Assembly (NCBI GenBank): GCA_017569305.1
Contig: CP069418.1
Location: 2,480,001-2,544,000, forward strand
Reading direction: 5' to 3'
Length of the DNA: 64,000 nucleotides
DNA from: Clostridiales bacterium FE2011
GTDB lineage: Bacteria > Bacillota > Clostridia > Christensenellales > Aristaeellaceae
Part shown: piece after piece, positions 25,129 to 35,520 of the stretch
How positions within the stretch are numbered: position 1 is the stretch's first letter
How the letters are laid out: every line of letters starts with the position of its first letter
Made by a program: the position numbers and the translations under genes
The notes under the pieces: generated by a model
Database searches by the model: none
What the model was told of the DNA's origin: nothing
Seen by the model: the letters and a program-made list of their open reading frames with translations, nothing else

Positions 25129-27426
25129 ATGCTTGTAAAGAAGTTATTCAGGACGCTGTGGAGGTACAAGGCACAGTTTATCTCCATGGTATTGATGATT
25201 GCCTTTGGGGTAGGAGTGTTCCTGGGATTCAATATTGAATGGTACAGCCTGGAAAAGAACCTGACAGAGATTTATGACGCGACCGGTTATGCGGATTACC
25301 GGATCTATGCCGAGAAAGCCTTCAGCGAGGAAGACCTGCAGAAGGTGCTGGCCATTGACGGGGTGGAGGACGCCACCCGGTACCTGTCCGTGATAACGGC
25401 GGTGAAGGGGACGGAAGATACCCTGGCCATGACGGTGGTGGAGAACCCGAAGGTATCCGGCCTGCTGGTGACCTCCGGGGAAGAATATGACCCGGAAAGC
25501 GAGGACGGGATCTGGCTTTCAGACCGTTATGCCGCAGCAAACGGTATTCAGGTTGGCGACAGTTTGAGCCTGACCTACAAGATGATCGAGGTGACCGGCA
25601 CCGTGAAGGGCCTGGTCAAGTCCAGCGAATACCTGATCTGCCTGCCGGACGAGACCCAGATGATGCCGGACTACAACTCCCACGGTTTCGGTTTCATCTC
25701 CCCGAAGATGATGGACAACGCGATCCCTGCCATGGCGAAGATGTTCATCGGCGGATCGCTGTATATGCAGCTGAACGTGAAGAGCGGCCTGGAGAAGGCG
25801 GACTTTGTGGAAAAGCTGGACGAGGCGCTGGGCCGGACGCTGCTGGTGCTGTCCAGGGATGAAACCTTTACCTGGTCGGAAGCCCAGGGTGAGGTGGATG
25901 AAGGCAAGACCATGGGTTCCATCCTGCCGGTGTTGTTCCTGGCTATTGCCATCCTGACCATGGTGACCACCATGCACCGGATCACGGCCAGTGAAAAACG
26001 GCAGATCGGTACGATGAAGGCGCTGGGATTCAAGAATAAGCGGATCCTGACGCACTATACCTCCTATGCCCTGATCATCGGACTGATCGGATCAGTGCTG
26101 GGCATCGCCATCGGCTACGGGCTGGGCTGGTTCATCCTGAATCCGGACAGCGCCATGGCTACCTACCTGGATATGCTGCACTGGACGCTGTTCGCACCGC
26201 CCTTCAGCTGGCTGGTGATTGTGCTGATCAATGTATTCCTGACCCTGATCGGCTTCCTTTCCGTGCGGAAGATGCTGCAGGGCACAGCGGCGGACGCGCT
26301 TCGGCCTTATACACCCAAACGGATGAAGCACCTGGCTGTGGAGGAAACAAAGCGGTTCAAAGCCCTGGGCTTCGGGATCAAATGGAACCTGCGGGACCTG
26401 CTGCGGCATAAATCCCGGTCCTGGATGACGCTTTTCGGCGTGGTGGGCTGCATGGTGCTGCTTGTGGGCGGCATGGGCATGAAGGACACATTGGCATCCT
26501 TTATGGACGTGTTCTTTGACCAGGCCTACAACTACACCACAAGGATCAACCTGGACGCGGAGAACGTGACCAATGAAGAAGCGGCCGCACTGGCGGAGAA
26601 ATATGACGGCGACTGGGTGGCACAGCGCAGCGTGCAGATCGGCGATAAAGGATATACGCTGGAGGTTTATGAGATCACCCATGACAAGATCCGGTTCGCG
26701 GACGGGGAGATGAACATTACGTCCCTGGGGGACGACGGCGCCTACATCGCCGAGCGGGTCGCAACGGCGGCGGGTGTGGCTGTCGGGGATGAGATTACTT
26801 TCTCGCCCTACGGCACGGATGAAAGCTACACCGTACCTGTTGCGGGCATTTATAAATGCCTGACTGAGAGCATCATGATGACGAAAGCCTATGCGGATAA
26901 TACCGGCGTTAGCTACACGATTAACGCGGTGTTTACAGACGCGGCAGAGATTGAAGACAATGACCGGATCCTGAACACCCAGAGCAAACAGGCGATCATG
27001 GATTCCTTTGAGACATTCGTTGACCTGATGAACAAGATGATCTGGCTGCTGGTGATTGCGGCGGTGGCGCTGGGCATTGTGGTGCTGTACAACCTGGGCG
27101 TGATGAGCTACACGGAACGGTACCGGGAGATGGCAACGCTGAAGGTGGTCGGCTTCAAGAACAGCAAGATCGGCCGGCTGCTGATCAGCCAGAACCTGTG
27201 GCTGACGGTGATCGGTATCCTGATCGGCCTGCCGGCAGGTGTGGGCGTGCTGCAGTACCTGCTGACGGCTTTGGCTTCGGAATATGAGATGAAGCTGACA
27301 CTGGGTCCGGGAACCTATCTGCTTTCCATTGTGCTGACCTTCGGCGTTTCCCTGATTGTGGGCCTGATGGTAGCCCGGAAGAACCGAAATATTGATATGG
27401 TCGCGGCGCTGAAGACGGAAGAATAA
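25129..27426 (+). CDS. Large FtsX-type ABC transporter permease
   Basis: This 765-residue protein has the long two-module permease plan: helix 1 (about 17-37), outer domain, three helices (about 260-375), then a central helix (about 428-450), a second outer domain and three C-terminal helices (about 620-748). Both modules carry the family loop (SEKRQIGTMKALGFKNK; TERYREMATLKVVGFKNS). The single polypeptide supplies both halves, so one permease and one ATPase type may suffice. It is in operon with 24354. The substrate is unknown; control by the TTAG boxes links it to the metal-like regulon. Confidence 0.9.
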   Translation: MLVKKLFRTLWRYKAQFISMVLMIAFGVGVFLGFNIEWYSLEKNLTEIYDATGYADYRIYAEKAFSEEDLQKVLAIDGVEDATRYLSVITAVKGTEDTLAMTVVENPKVSGLLVTSGEEYDPESEDGIWLSDRYAAANGIQVGDSLSLTYKMIEVTGTVKGLVKSSEYLICLPDETQMMPDYNSHGFGFISPKMMDNAIPAMAKMFIGGSLYMQLNVKSGLEKADFVEKLDEALGRTLLVLSRDETFTWSEAQGEVDEGKTMGSILPVLFLAIAILTMVTTMHRITASEKRQIGTMKALGFKNKRILTHYTSYALIIGLIGSVLGIAIGYGLGWFILNPDSAMATYLDMLHWTLFAPPFSWLVIVLINVFLTLIGFLSVRKMLQGTAADALRPYTPKRMKHLAVEETKRFKALGFGIKWNLRDLLRHKSRSWMTLFGVVGCMVLLVGGMGMKDTLASFMDVFFDQAYNYTTRINLDAENVTNEEAAALAEKYDGDWVAQRSVQIGDKGYTLEVYEITHDKIRFADGEMNITSLGDDGAYIAERVATAAGVAVGDEITFSPYGTDESYTVPVAGIYKCLTESIMMTKAYADNTGVSYTINAVFTDAAEIEDNDRILNTQSKQAIMDSFETFVDLMNKMIWLLVIAAVALGIVVLYNLGVMSYTERYREMATLKVVGFKNSKIGRLLISQNLWLTVIGILIGLPAGVGVLQYLLTALASEYEMKLTLGPGTYLLSIVLTFGVSLIVGLMVARKNRNIDMVAALKTEE

Positions 27427-27459
27427 TTCATAATTCACAATTCATAATTCATAATTATA
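27424..27459 (+). repeat. Seven-base-period AATTCAT array after the permease stop
   Basis: AATTCAT/AATTCAC heptamers start at the stop codon itself. Only one arm is present here, unlike the inverted pairs elsewhere. Confidence 0.6.
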
Positions 27460-27476
27460 TTTAGTTAAACAATTAT

Positions 27477-27502
27477 CCGGATCCGAAAGGGTCCGGGTTT
27501 TT
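27477..27502 (+). terminator. Terminator after the ABC permease
   Basis: CCGGATCC and GGGTCCGG pair around GAAA, followed by a T-run. Confidence 0.8.
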
Positions 27503-27546
27503 GTATTGTGTGTTTGTCTGATTTAGACGAATTATGGTCAAGAGTT

Positions 27547-27575
27547 TGACATGACTAACAACGGATGATAGTATA
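27547..27575 (+). promoter_or_regulatory. Promoter of enolase, with a degenerate box
   Basis: TTGACA (27547-27552), 17 bases, then TAGTAT (27570-27575). The bases 27546-27559 read TTTG-ACATGA-CTAA, one mismatch from the TTAG-N6-CTAA box. Confidence 0.65.
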
Positions 27576-27610
27576 CCTCCCGGAAGATGGCCTCTTCCAC
27601 CAACTTAGGG

Positions 27611-27658
27611 CCGGGCGTCCAGGTCTCTTCCACTTCTGTCCTGGGCGTCCGGTTTTTT
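27611..27658 (+). terminator. Intrinsic terminator in the enolase leader
   Basis: CCGGGCGTCCAGG (27611-27623) pairs along its full length with CCTGGGCGTCCGG (27640-27652), with two G-U pairs, and six T follow. It lies between promoter and gene and may act as an attenuator. Confidence 0.7.
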
Positions 27659-27660
27659 GA

Positions 27661-28989
<1,329 letters not shown>

Positions 28990-29014
28990 GTTTTTGATAC
29001 CGGTTATCTGACAG

Positions 29015-29036
29015 TCCGCCGGAGAATACCGGCGGA
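29015..29036 (+). terminator. Hairpin after enolase
   Basis: TCCGCCGG and CCGGCGGA form an 8-bp stem around AGAATA. The T-rich tract after it (TTGTTCAATTT) is weak. Confidence 0.5.
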
Positions 29037-29137
29037 TTGTTCAATTTCAGATGGCTGAGCGAAGAAAACGCTTTTAGGAACAAGATAATCAGATCAGGGA
29101 GAAGACTGAATGTGCGCTGACAGAAAGGAGAATTCGA

Positions 29138-29887
29138 ATGATGAAACTGGTACTGGTACGGCATGGTGAGAGCGAGTGGAACAAGCTGAATCTGTTCACG
29201 GGCTGGACTGATGTGGACCTGAGTGAAAAGGGGCACGAGGAAGCGAAAAACGCGGGAAAGCTGCTGAAAGAAGAAGGCTATGATTTTGACGTGTGCTACA
29301 CCTCTTATCTCAAGCGGGCCATTCACACACTGTATCATATCCTGGATGAAATGGACCGCGCCTGGCTGCCGGTGAACAAGAGCTGGAAGCTGAACGAACG
29401 CCACTACGGCGCATTGCAGGGGCTGAATAAGTCGGAGACGGCTGAAAAGTACGGTGAGGAACAGGTAAAGATCTGGCGCCGTTCCTTCAACATCAAGCCG
29501 CCGGCCCTGGATGCGGACGATGAAAGATCCGCGCTGAAACAGCCGATGTACCGTGATGTGGACAAGGGACTGCTGCCTGCCAATGAAAGCCTGGAGACCA
29601 CAATCGAGCGTGTGGTGCCCTATTTCAACGAAGTGATCAAACCTGACATGCAGGAGGGTAAGCGCGTCATTATCGCGGCTCACGGAAACAGCCTGCGGGC
29701 CCTGGTAAAATACTTTGACAACATCTCCGATGAGGAGATCGTCGGGGTTAATATTCCGACGGGAACCCCGCTGGTTTATGAGTTTGATGATGATTTCAAG
29801 GTAATCAGATCCTATTACCTTGGAGACCAGGAAGCACTGAAGGCCAAGATGGAAGCAGTGGCGAACCAGGGCAAAAAACAGCAGTAA
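29138..29887 (+). CDS. gpmA: 2,3-bisphosphoglycerate-dependent phosphoglycerate mutase
   Basis: This 249-residue enzyme interconverts 3- and 2-phosphoglycerate, the step before enolase. The phosphohistidine motif RHGESEWN has H9; further landmarks are [14 protein letters not shown], the RRSF segment and the second catalytic histidine in [12 protein letters not shown]. Length and order are those of the GpmA family. AAAGGAG precedes the ATG. It lies 148 bases after enolase, past a hairpin, and may be a separate transcript. A strong terminator follows. Confidence 0.97.
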   Translation: MMKLVLVRHGESEWNKLNLFTGWTDVDLSEKGHEEAKNAGKLLKEEGYDFDVCYTSYLKRAIHTLYHILDEMDRAWLPVNKSWKLNERHYGALQGLNKSETAEKYGEEQVKIWRRSFNIKPPALDADDERSALKQPMYRDVDKGLLPANESLETTIERVVPYFNEVIKPDMQEGKRVIIAAHGNSLRALVKYFDNISDEEIVGVNIPTGTPLVYEFDDDFKVIRSYYLGDQEALKAKMEAVANQGKKQQ

Positions 29888-29909
29888 TCAAGCAAGGACA
29901 TGTTGTGAA

Positions 29910-29943
29910 AGAGCTCCCTGCATCGGGCAATGCAGGGAGCTCT
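29910..29943 (+). terminator. Terminator after phosphoglycerate mutase
   Basis: A 14-bp perfect stem (29910-29923 with 29930-29943) is followed by a short T/G tract. Confidence 0.8.
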
Positions 29944-29977
29944 TGTTTGCGGCGGTTGCCTGATATTGACCGGTTGT

Positions 29978-30006
29978 TTGACAAGACTAACATGGCGTGC
30001 TAAAGT
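29978..30006 (+). promoter_or_regulatory. Promoter of the second TetR gene, with a degenerate box
   Basis: TTGACA (29978-29983), 17 bases, then TAAAGT (30001-30006). Bases 29977-29990 read TTTG-ACAAGA-CTAA, one mismatch from the TTAG box and very close to the enolase version. Confidence 0.6.
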
Positions 30007-30012
30007 ATCACC

Positions 30013-30045
30013 GATAACCGGATTATCAGTAAATGGATTATCAGT
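30013..30045. promoter_or_regulatory. Probable operator of the second TetR
   Basis: The palindrome GATAACCGGATTATC (30013-30027) lies just downstream of the -10. An 11-base repeat GGATTATCAGT recurs 15 bases later (30035-30045). This is likely the regulator's own site. Confidence 0.5.
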
Positions 30046-30056
30046 GAGAGGTGCGA

Positions 30057-30671
30057 ATGTCGGTACGAGATACGAGCATTGATCCCAGGCTGCTGGAAAG
30101 CGCCCGGAAAGAGTTTATGGACCGCGGGTTTTTAAAGGCTGAACTGAAAACCATCTGCGATAACGCGGGCGTGACCACAGGCGCTGTCTATAAACGGTAC
30201 AAGGGCAAGGAAGAGCTTTTCCGGGCGGTGGTGCAGGAAACGACGGAGAAGCTGGACAGCTTTATTACCCTGCGGCGGGAAATCGATTTTGCCCGGATGA
30301 CGGACGATGAGGTGCGTGCGACATGGATTATGGATGAGAAAGCCATCCTGGACATGTTCAGGATGCTGTGGGATGTCCGTGAAGGCTTCGTGCTGCTGCT
30401 GGAAAAATCCGCCGGAACTGCCTATGAAAACTACGGGCATGATTTTGCCTTCCGGATGACGGACGCCTACATGCAATATTACCGGGAGACGAGGAGAAGG
30501 GGACTGGCGGAGGCGGAAATATCCGAAACCGAGATGCATATGCTTTGCTCCTCCTTCTGGATGGCGGTATATGAGCCCTTTATCCACAGGATGACCTGGG
30601 AGGAAATAGAGGAGCACTGCCGGGTGCTGTGCCGGTGCTTTGACTGGGCCGGGGCAATCTGTCTGAAATAA
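30057..30671 (+). CDS. TetR family transcriptional regulator
   Basis: This 204-residue repressor starts at ATG 30057, with AGAGG just upstream; an in-frame GTG at 30051 abuts AGAGG and is less likely. The N-terminal helix-turn-helix (about 28-50) contains KTICDNAGVTTGAVYKRY. The C-terminal domain is helical and should bind an effector. It precedes ABC pair 3 (30824-34286) and has a palindrome at its own promoter. It probably controls itself and the ABC pair together with the TTAG box. Confidence 0.88.
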   Translation: MSVRDTSIDPRLLESARKEFMDRGFLKAELKTICDNAGVTTGAVYKRYKGKEELFRAVVQETTEKLDSFITLRREIDFARMTDDEVRATWIMDEKAILDMFRMLWDVREGFVLLLEKSAGTAYENYGHDFAFRMTDAYMQYYRETRRRGLAEAEISETEMHMLCSSFWMAVYEPFIHRMTWEEIEEHCRVLCRCFDWAGAICLK

Positions 30672-30709
30672 TTAAGCCGTCGAAAGACGGCTTAAAATAA
30701 GACGAATGG

Positions 30710-30723
30710 TTAGTTTTAACTAA
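30710..30723. promoter_or_regulatory. TTAG-N6-CTAA box before ABC pair 3
   Basis: TTAG-TTTTAA-CTAA follows an 8-bp hairpin (AAGCCGTC, GAAA, GACGGCTT) after the TetR stop. TAAAAT at 30693-30698 is a possible -10. Confidence 0.65.
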
Positions 30724-30768
30724 TAAACAGAAGGTGAGAAAGACAGACAACAGGGGAACGGGGATCCA

Positions 30769-30831
30769 ATGACGGAAAGAAAGCCCGGGTCACAGGCGTA
30801 CCGCGGGCGAACAGGAGGAGTAAATGTTTAA
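30769..30831 (+). CDS. Possible 20-residue leader ORF
   Basis: An ATG with AGGGGA/GGGG upstream opens a 20-codon frame (MTERKPGSQAYRG...) that ends 8 bases inside the next gene. The overlap could couple translation. The peptide is not recognised and may be fortuitous. Confidence 0.25.
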   Translation: MTERKPGSQAYRGRTGGVNV

Positions 30832-32557
30832 AAAGGTTTCTGCGTATATCGGGGAATACAAAAAATACACGGTCTGGGCGGCCGTGCTGATGTCGCTGGG
30901 TATTGTGGCCCATGTGATTCCGTATTATTTCCTTTATCAGATTATCGCGCCGCTTACCAGGGGAGAACACATTGACCTGGGCTATATCATGATCCGGGTG
31001 GCCGGGGTGGCGGTGTGCGAGATTCTGTTCTCATTTCTTTATGTACAGGGGCTTTCTTTTTCCCATGTGAGCGCCTACAACACGCTGAAGAACCTGCGCG
31101 TTTCCCTGCAGGGAAAGCTGGAAAAACAGCCGCTGGGCAACATACAGGGACTGGGCACCGGACGGATCAAAAAGGTCTTTACGGATGATATCGACCAGAT
31201 TGAACTGCTGCTGGCACACGCGATTCCGGAAGGCATTGCCAACATCTTCATTCCGGCGCTGATTGTTGTGCTGATGTTCATTGTCAGCTGGAAGCTGGGA
31301 CTTTTGTCCCTGGTTCCCCTGGTTGTGGGCATGATATCCATGAGCATGATGATGAAGGCGGGCATGTCCAAAATGAACGCCTACTACGAATCCGCGGCCA
31401 GGATGAACAACACCATTGTCGAGTATGTGAACGGCATGGAGGTTGTGAAGGTATTCAACAAGGACGGGGAATCCTACCGGAAATTCGGGGACGTGGTCCG
31501 CAGCTATCGTGACTTTACCATCGCATGGTACAAGGTGTGCTGGCCGTGGATGGCTGCCTATTCCAGCGTGCTGCCCTGCCTGGCTCTGCTGATCCTTCCC
31601 GTGGGTGCCCTGCTGGTGCTGTCGGGAAGCATCGCACTGGACAAGCTGGTGCTGGTGCTCTGTATGTCCTTCGCCGTGGGTCCCTCCCTCCTGAAGGCGA
31701 TGAACTTCGCGGGGAAATTCCCGCAGCTGGAATACAAGATTGCGGAGCTGGAGAAGCTGATGGATCATCCCCCGGTGAAGGAAGGAACCGCCGGATTTAC
31801 GGGAAAGAACCGGGATATATCGTTTGAGGACGTTCACTTCAGCTATGAGGATACGGAAGTGCTGCACGGCGTCAGCCTGTCCCTGAAACAGGGAACCACA
31901 ACGGCGCTGGTCGGGGAATCCGGCAGCGGCAAATCGACGCTGGCCAAGCTGCTGGTGCACTACTACGACCTGGACAGCGGAAAGATCCGGATCGGCGGGC
32001 AGGATATCACGGAGATGTCCCTGGAAGCACTGAACGACCAGATCGCGTACGTATCACAGGAGCAGTTCCTGTTTAACACTACCCTGTATGAAAACATCCT
32101 GATCGGCAAACCGGCCGCGACCCGAGAACAAGTGCTGGAGGCTGCGCACAGGGCACAGTGCGACGAATTCCTGCAGCGGCTGCCCCAGGGCATTGAAACC
32201 CAGGCGGGTGACGGCGGCAAACAGCTTTCCGGCGGCGAACGGCAGCGGATTTCCCTGGCCCGCGCTATCCTGAAGGACGCACCGATCATTGTGCTGGATG
32301 AGGCTACGGCCTTTATGGATCCGGAGAATGAAGAGAAGCTGAATCAGGCGATTGATGAAATTATCCGGAACAAGACGGTGTTTGTGATCGCACACAGGCT
32401 GTCGACAGTCCGGAACGCGGACCGGATCTGCGTGATGAAAGACGGAGCCTGCATAGCGGCAGACACACATGATAAGCTCCTGTCCGGCTGTGCCGAGTAT
32501 AAAAAGTTCTGGGATGCCTCCGTCAGCGCGAGCGCCTGGAAGATCAAGGAGGCGTAA
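30824..32557 (+). CDS. ABC exporter-fold half-transporter, pair 3 subunit A
   Basis: This 577-residue membrane-ATPase fusion has six helices (about 15-300) and then a Walker A with E in place of P (GESGSGKST, near 364), signature LSGGERQR (near 468), Walker B IIVLDEATAFMDPEN and the H-loop VIAHRLST. It ends in ASAWKIKEA, like the tails of pairs 1 and 2. AGGAGG precedes the ATG. It follows TetR and a TTAG box. The IrtA/YbtP-type siderophore transporters share this size and plan; that function is inferred. Confidence 0.9.
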   Translation: MFKKVSAYIGEYKKYTVWAAVLMSLGIVAHVIPYYFLYQIIAPLTRGEHIDLGYIMIRVAGVAVCEILFSFLYVQGLSFSHVSAYNTLKNLRVSLQGKLEKQPLGNIQGLGTGRIKKVFTDDIDQIELLLAHAIPEGIANIFIPALIVVLMFIVSWKLGLLSLVPLVVGMISMSMMMKAGMSKMNAYYESAARMNNTIVEYVNGMEVVKVFNKDGESYRKFGDVVRSYRDFTIAWYKVCWPWMAAYSSVLPCLALLILPVGALLVLSGSIALDKLVLVLCMSFAVGPSLLKAMNFAGKFPQLEYKIAELEKLMDHPPVKEGTAGFTGKNRDISFEDVHFSYEDTEVLHGVSLSLKQGTTTALVGESGSGKSTLAKLLVHYYDLDSGKIRIGGQDITEMSLEALNDQIAYVSQEQFLFNTTLYENILIGKPAATREQVLEAAHRAQCDEFLQRLPQGIETQAGDGGKQLSGGERQRISLARAILKDAPIIVLDEATAFMDPENEEKLNQAIDEIIRNKTVFVIAHRLSTVRNADRICVMKDGACIAADTHDKLLSGCAEYKKFWDASVSASAWKIKEA

Positions 32558-32561
32558 GACG

Positions 32562-34286
32562 ATGCTGAAAATACTGCGCAGAATTATCAGGATGACCGGG
32601 GAATACAAAACGCGGATCCGGCTGTCCTATATACCGGCCTTCCTGAAGGGCATTATGCTGAAGGCTCCGCTGTTCCTGAGCTTTTTCATGATCAGCCTGT
32701 TCATGCAGGGACAGATGGACACGCAGAAATGCCTGTACTTCGGCATCGCAATCGTGGCCAGCGTGATCCTGGCAGCGGTTTTTGAACACGTCAGCAACGT
32801 GCTGCAGTCCGCAACGGGTTATATGGTGTTTGCCGACCTGCGGATGAAGCTGGGCGATCACCTGCGGAAGCTGCCCATGGGCTATTTCACGGAGGGCAAT
32901 ATCGGCAAGATCAGCTCGGTGCTGGGCACGGATATGGTTTTTATTGAGGAAAACTGTATGGGGGTGCTGTCGGAACTGGTATCCTTCATTATTGCCCAGG
33001 GACTGATGACGGTTTCCATGTTCGCAATGAATCCCTGGCTCGGCCTGCTTTCATTGGCGGTTGTGGCCGCGTTCATGATTGTAGGCAACCTGATGCTGAA
33101 GGTTTCGCTGAAGCATTCCGTGATCAAGCAGGAGGGAAGCGAATCCCTGACCGAGGAAGTGCTTGACTTCGCGGAAGGAATCGGCGTGATCAAATCCTAC
33201 AACCTGCTGGGGGAAAAATCGAAAAAGCTGACCGATGAATTCGCGAAAAGCTGCCGGGAAAGTATCGCGTTTGAAATTGCCTACGGCCCCTGGGCCAGGG
33301 CACTGCATCTGACCTTCGGCATCGGAACGGCCCTGATGCTGGCGCTGTCAGGATTCCTTTTCAGCCAGGGCGTGATTCCGGATACCTATATGGTGGGTAT
33401 GGCGCTGTTCCTGTATGACCTGTTTGGCTCCGTGAAGGGGTATTACAGCCAGATGGCCAGGCTGACCGTGACATCCGCAAGCCTGGACCGGATTGAGGAA
33501 GTGTTTGACGCTGAAGAAATGAAGGATGAAGGCTGGAAGACGTTTACGCAGGCGGACAGTGAAGCCGCAGCCATCGAGTATGACCACGTCAGTTTCGGCT
33601 ACACCGGTAAGGACGTGCTGAAAGACATATCCTTTAAAGTGAAACCGGGAGAAATGACAGCGCTGGTCGGTCCGTCCGGCGGCGGAAAATCCACGATTGC
33701 TTCACTGCTGGCACGCTTCTGGGACGTTGGAAACGGAAGGATCCTGGTGAAGGGAAAGGATATCCGGGAAGTATCCCTCGGCAGGCTGATGGACCAGATC
33801 AGCATGGTGTTCCAGCGGGTGTACCTGTTCCAGGATACGGTTTACAACAACATTGCCATTGCCCGTCCGGACGCGACCCGGGAAGAGGTGGAGGAAGCGG
33901 CGAAAAAGGCAAGGTGCTATGATTTCATCATGCAGCTTCCGGATGGATTTGATACCGTGATTGGTGAAGGCGGAGCATCCATTTCCGGAGGCGAAAAGCA
34001 GCGGATTTCCATCGCCCGGTGTATCCTGAAGGACGCGCCGATCGTCATCCTGGACGAGGCAACGGCTAGCGTGGACGCGGACAATGAAAGGGCGATCCAG
34101 GAGGCCATCTCGGAGCTGTGCCGGAACAAGACCCTGCTGGTGATTGCCCACAGGCTGAAGACGATCCGGGACGCGGATCAGATCCTGGTGATTGCTGACG
34201 GGCAGATTGCTGAGCAGGGAAACCATGCGGCCCTGATGGACCGGCAGGGAGCCTATGCCCATATGGTGACGCTGCAGGCATCGTGA
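32562..34286 (+). CDS. ABC exporter-fold half-transporter, pair 3 subunit B
   Basis: This 574-residue partner starts 4 bases after the preceding stop, with AAGGAGG inside the end of that gene. Walker A GPSGGGKST is near 370, a variant signature ISGGEKQR near 474, Walker B IVILDEATASVD follows and the H-loop is VIAHRLKT. The signature begins with I rather than L, otherwise the ATP sites look intact. A stem-loop terminator follows between this gene and the convergent lipoprotein gene. Confidence 0.9.
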   Translation: MLKILRRIIRMTGEYKTRIRLSYIPAFLKGIMLKAPLFLSFFMISLFMQGQMDTQKCLYFGIAIVASVILAAVFEHVSNVLQSATGYMVFADLRMKLGDHLRKLPMGYFTEGNIGKISSVLGTDMVFIEENCMGVLSELVSFIIAQGLMTVSMFAMNPWLGLLSLAVVAAFMIVGNLMLKVSLKHSVIKQEGSESLTEEVLDFAEGIGVIKSYNLLGEKSKKLTDEFAKSCRESIAFEIAYGPWARALHLTFGIGTALMLALSGFLFSQGVIPDTYMVGMALFLYDLFGSVKGYYSQMARLTVTSASLDRIEEVFDAEEMKDEGWKTFTQADSEAAAIEYDHVSFGYTGKDVLKDISFKVKPGEMTALVGPSGGGKSTIASLLARFWDVGNGRILVKGKDIREVSLGRLMDQISMVFQRVYLFQDTVYNNIAIARPDATREEVEEAAKKARCYDFIMQLPDGFDTVIGEGGASISGGEKQRISIARCILKDAPIVILDEATASVDADNERAIQEAISELCRNKTLLVIAHRLKTIRDADQILVIADGQIAEQGNHAALMDRQGAYAHMVTLQAS

Positions 34287-34311
34287 TCCGCGAAGGAACG
34301 GTGCTGCCGGC

Positions 34312-34356
34312 AAAAACAAAGGAAGCCGCCGAAGTGATCGGCGGCTTCCTGCTTGT
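34312..34356. terminator. Bidirectional terminator
   Basis: GGAAGCCGCC and GGCGGCTTCC form a perfect 10-bp stem (34321-34349), with A-rich bases to the left and T-rich to the right. It serves the convergent ABC and lipoprotein genes. Confidence 0.7.
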
Positions 34357-34366
34357 TCAGAAAGAA

Positions 34367-35470
34367 TCAGGGCTTGGTGTAGGGGAAAACCAATTCCGGA
34401 TAACCGAAGGCGGCAACGGTCACGGTGTACTGTGTGCCGGCTTCGAAGAGGGGGCTTTCATCGCCGTTGCGGGCCTTGACGACGCCGTCCGCGTTCAGGA
34501 CGCCGTTTTCATCCAGGGCGATGAAGTTACCGACGGTACCGTGGTGGCCCACGATTTCCTGCTCGGCAGCCTTTTCGGCACCTTCGGCCAGGATCTGCAC
34601 ATGCTGGATGTTCTGCAGGAAATCGGCCATGGAACCGGAAGCAAGGGTGACTGCTTTACCGTCAAAGGAGATATCATCAGCAGAAAGGCCGCTGTCGATG
34701 ATGAAGTAAGGCGCCTGGGCAGCGGCGGGACCGCCTTCAAAGGAGGGAGAACGGTACTTCGCGGTGGCGTCCACCACGTTCACATAGTAATAGCCGGCCT
34801 TCAGGGCAGCGATATCACTGAAGGTGATACTGACCTTGCCGTCGGCGATTTCCACGGTGTAGCTGTCGGCGGGAACGATTTCCTCATTGCGGACGCCCCA
34901 GCGGATATCCAGAACCTGAAGGTCAAAATCCTCCGGCAGGGCATTAGACAGGGTGACGGTATTTCCATCGAGCTTTTCAAAGGGGAGGGCGGAGCCTTCC
35001 ACAGCCAGGAAGGTTTTGCCGGCTTTACCTTCAAAGGCGTTGATCACGGCTTCCTGCGCGGCGGCGCTGACCATGGTGGCGCCGGAAACGGCATCCATAC
35101 CTGCGGTCATGTCCATGGCTTTGACTTCATCCACGGTTTTACCGACAAACTTGTCCAGCAAGCCACCGTTGACGGCGGCGTCAAAATAGGGCTTGTTTTT
35201 CTTTTCCCAGAATTCCTCATTGCCTTCCTGCACGGAGCCGGCGGCGCCGGTGCCGTTGTCCTTCACGGAGGTGATGACGCCGTTGTCATCAACTTCCACG
35301 GAAAGCTTCACGTTGTAGAAGGGCGGATGGATAAAGGGCGTTGTGGAAGGATAATTACGCTGATCCACGTTGGCGTCGCCCTCGAGCGTTTTGCCGGCCA
35401 GGGCACAGCCGGCGCAGGCGGCCAGGGACAGTACCAGCATCAGGGCGAGAAGGGAACGGAGCATTTTCAT
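34367..35470 (-). CDS. FMN-binding lipoprotein (predicted flavinylated)
   Basis: This 367-residue lipoprotein has an N-terminal signal ending in a lipobox (LAAC, cysteine 19). An FMN_bind domain follows, with K-L-S-V-E-V strands and the flavinylation motif D126-A-V-S-G-A-T132-M-V-S; in this family ApbE attaches FMN to the threonine. The rest (about 155-367) is beta-rich and unrecognised. The start is ATG 35470; a TTG one codon earlier is less likely. A TTAG box covers its predicted transcription start. An extracytoplasmic electron-transfer or ferric-reduction role is inferred. Confidence 0.85.
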   Translation of the reverse strand: MKMLRSLLALMLVLSLAACAGCALAGKTLEGDANVDQRNYPSTTPFIHPPFYNVKLSVEVDDNGVITSVKDNGTGAAGSVQEGNEEFWEKKNKPYFDAAVNGGLLDKFVGKTVDEVKAMDMTAGMDAVSGATMVSAAAQEAVINAFEGKAGKTFLAVEGSALPFEKLDGNTVTLSNALPEDFDLQVLDIRWGVRNEEIVPADSYTVEIADGKVSITFSDIAALKAGYYYVNVVDATAKYRSPSFEGGPAAAQAPYFIIDSGLSADDISFDGKAVTLASGSMADFLQNIQHVQILAEGAEKAAEQEIVGHHGTVGNFIALDENGVLNADGVVKARNGDESPLFEAGTQYTVTVAAFGYPELVFPYTKP

Positions 35471-35482
35471 CAAAAAGGTCCT

Positions 35483-35499
35483 CCTTATATATAATAAGG
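35483..35499 (-). promoter_or_regulatory. Hairpin overlapping the lipoprotein ribosome site
   Basis: On the minus strand CCTTAT and ATAAGG pair around TATAT, and AAGG is part of the AAGGAGG ribosome site. The stem could hide the site in the mRNA. Confidence 0.4.
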
Positions 35500-35513
35500 T
35501 TAGAATTAACTAA
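35500..35513. promoter_or_regulatory. TTAG-N6-CTAA box of the lipoprotein gene
   Basis: TTAG-AATTAA-CTAA lies 7 bases after the minus-strand -10, over the predicted transcription start. Confidence 0.75.
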
Positions 35514-35520
35514 CAGCAAG

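Noticed and set aside
35471..35473. TTG start one codon upstream for the FMN-binding lipoprotein
   Set aside because: The following ATG has better spacing to AAGGAGG and gives the normal M-K signal start.
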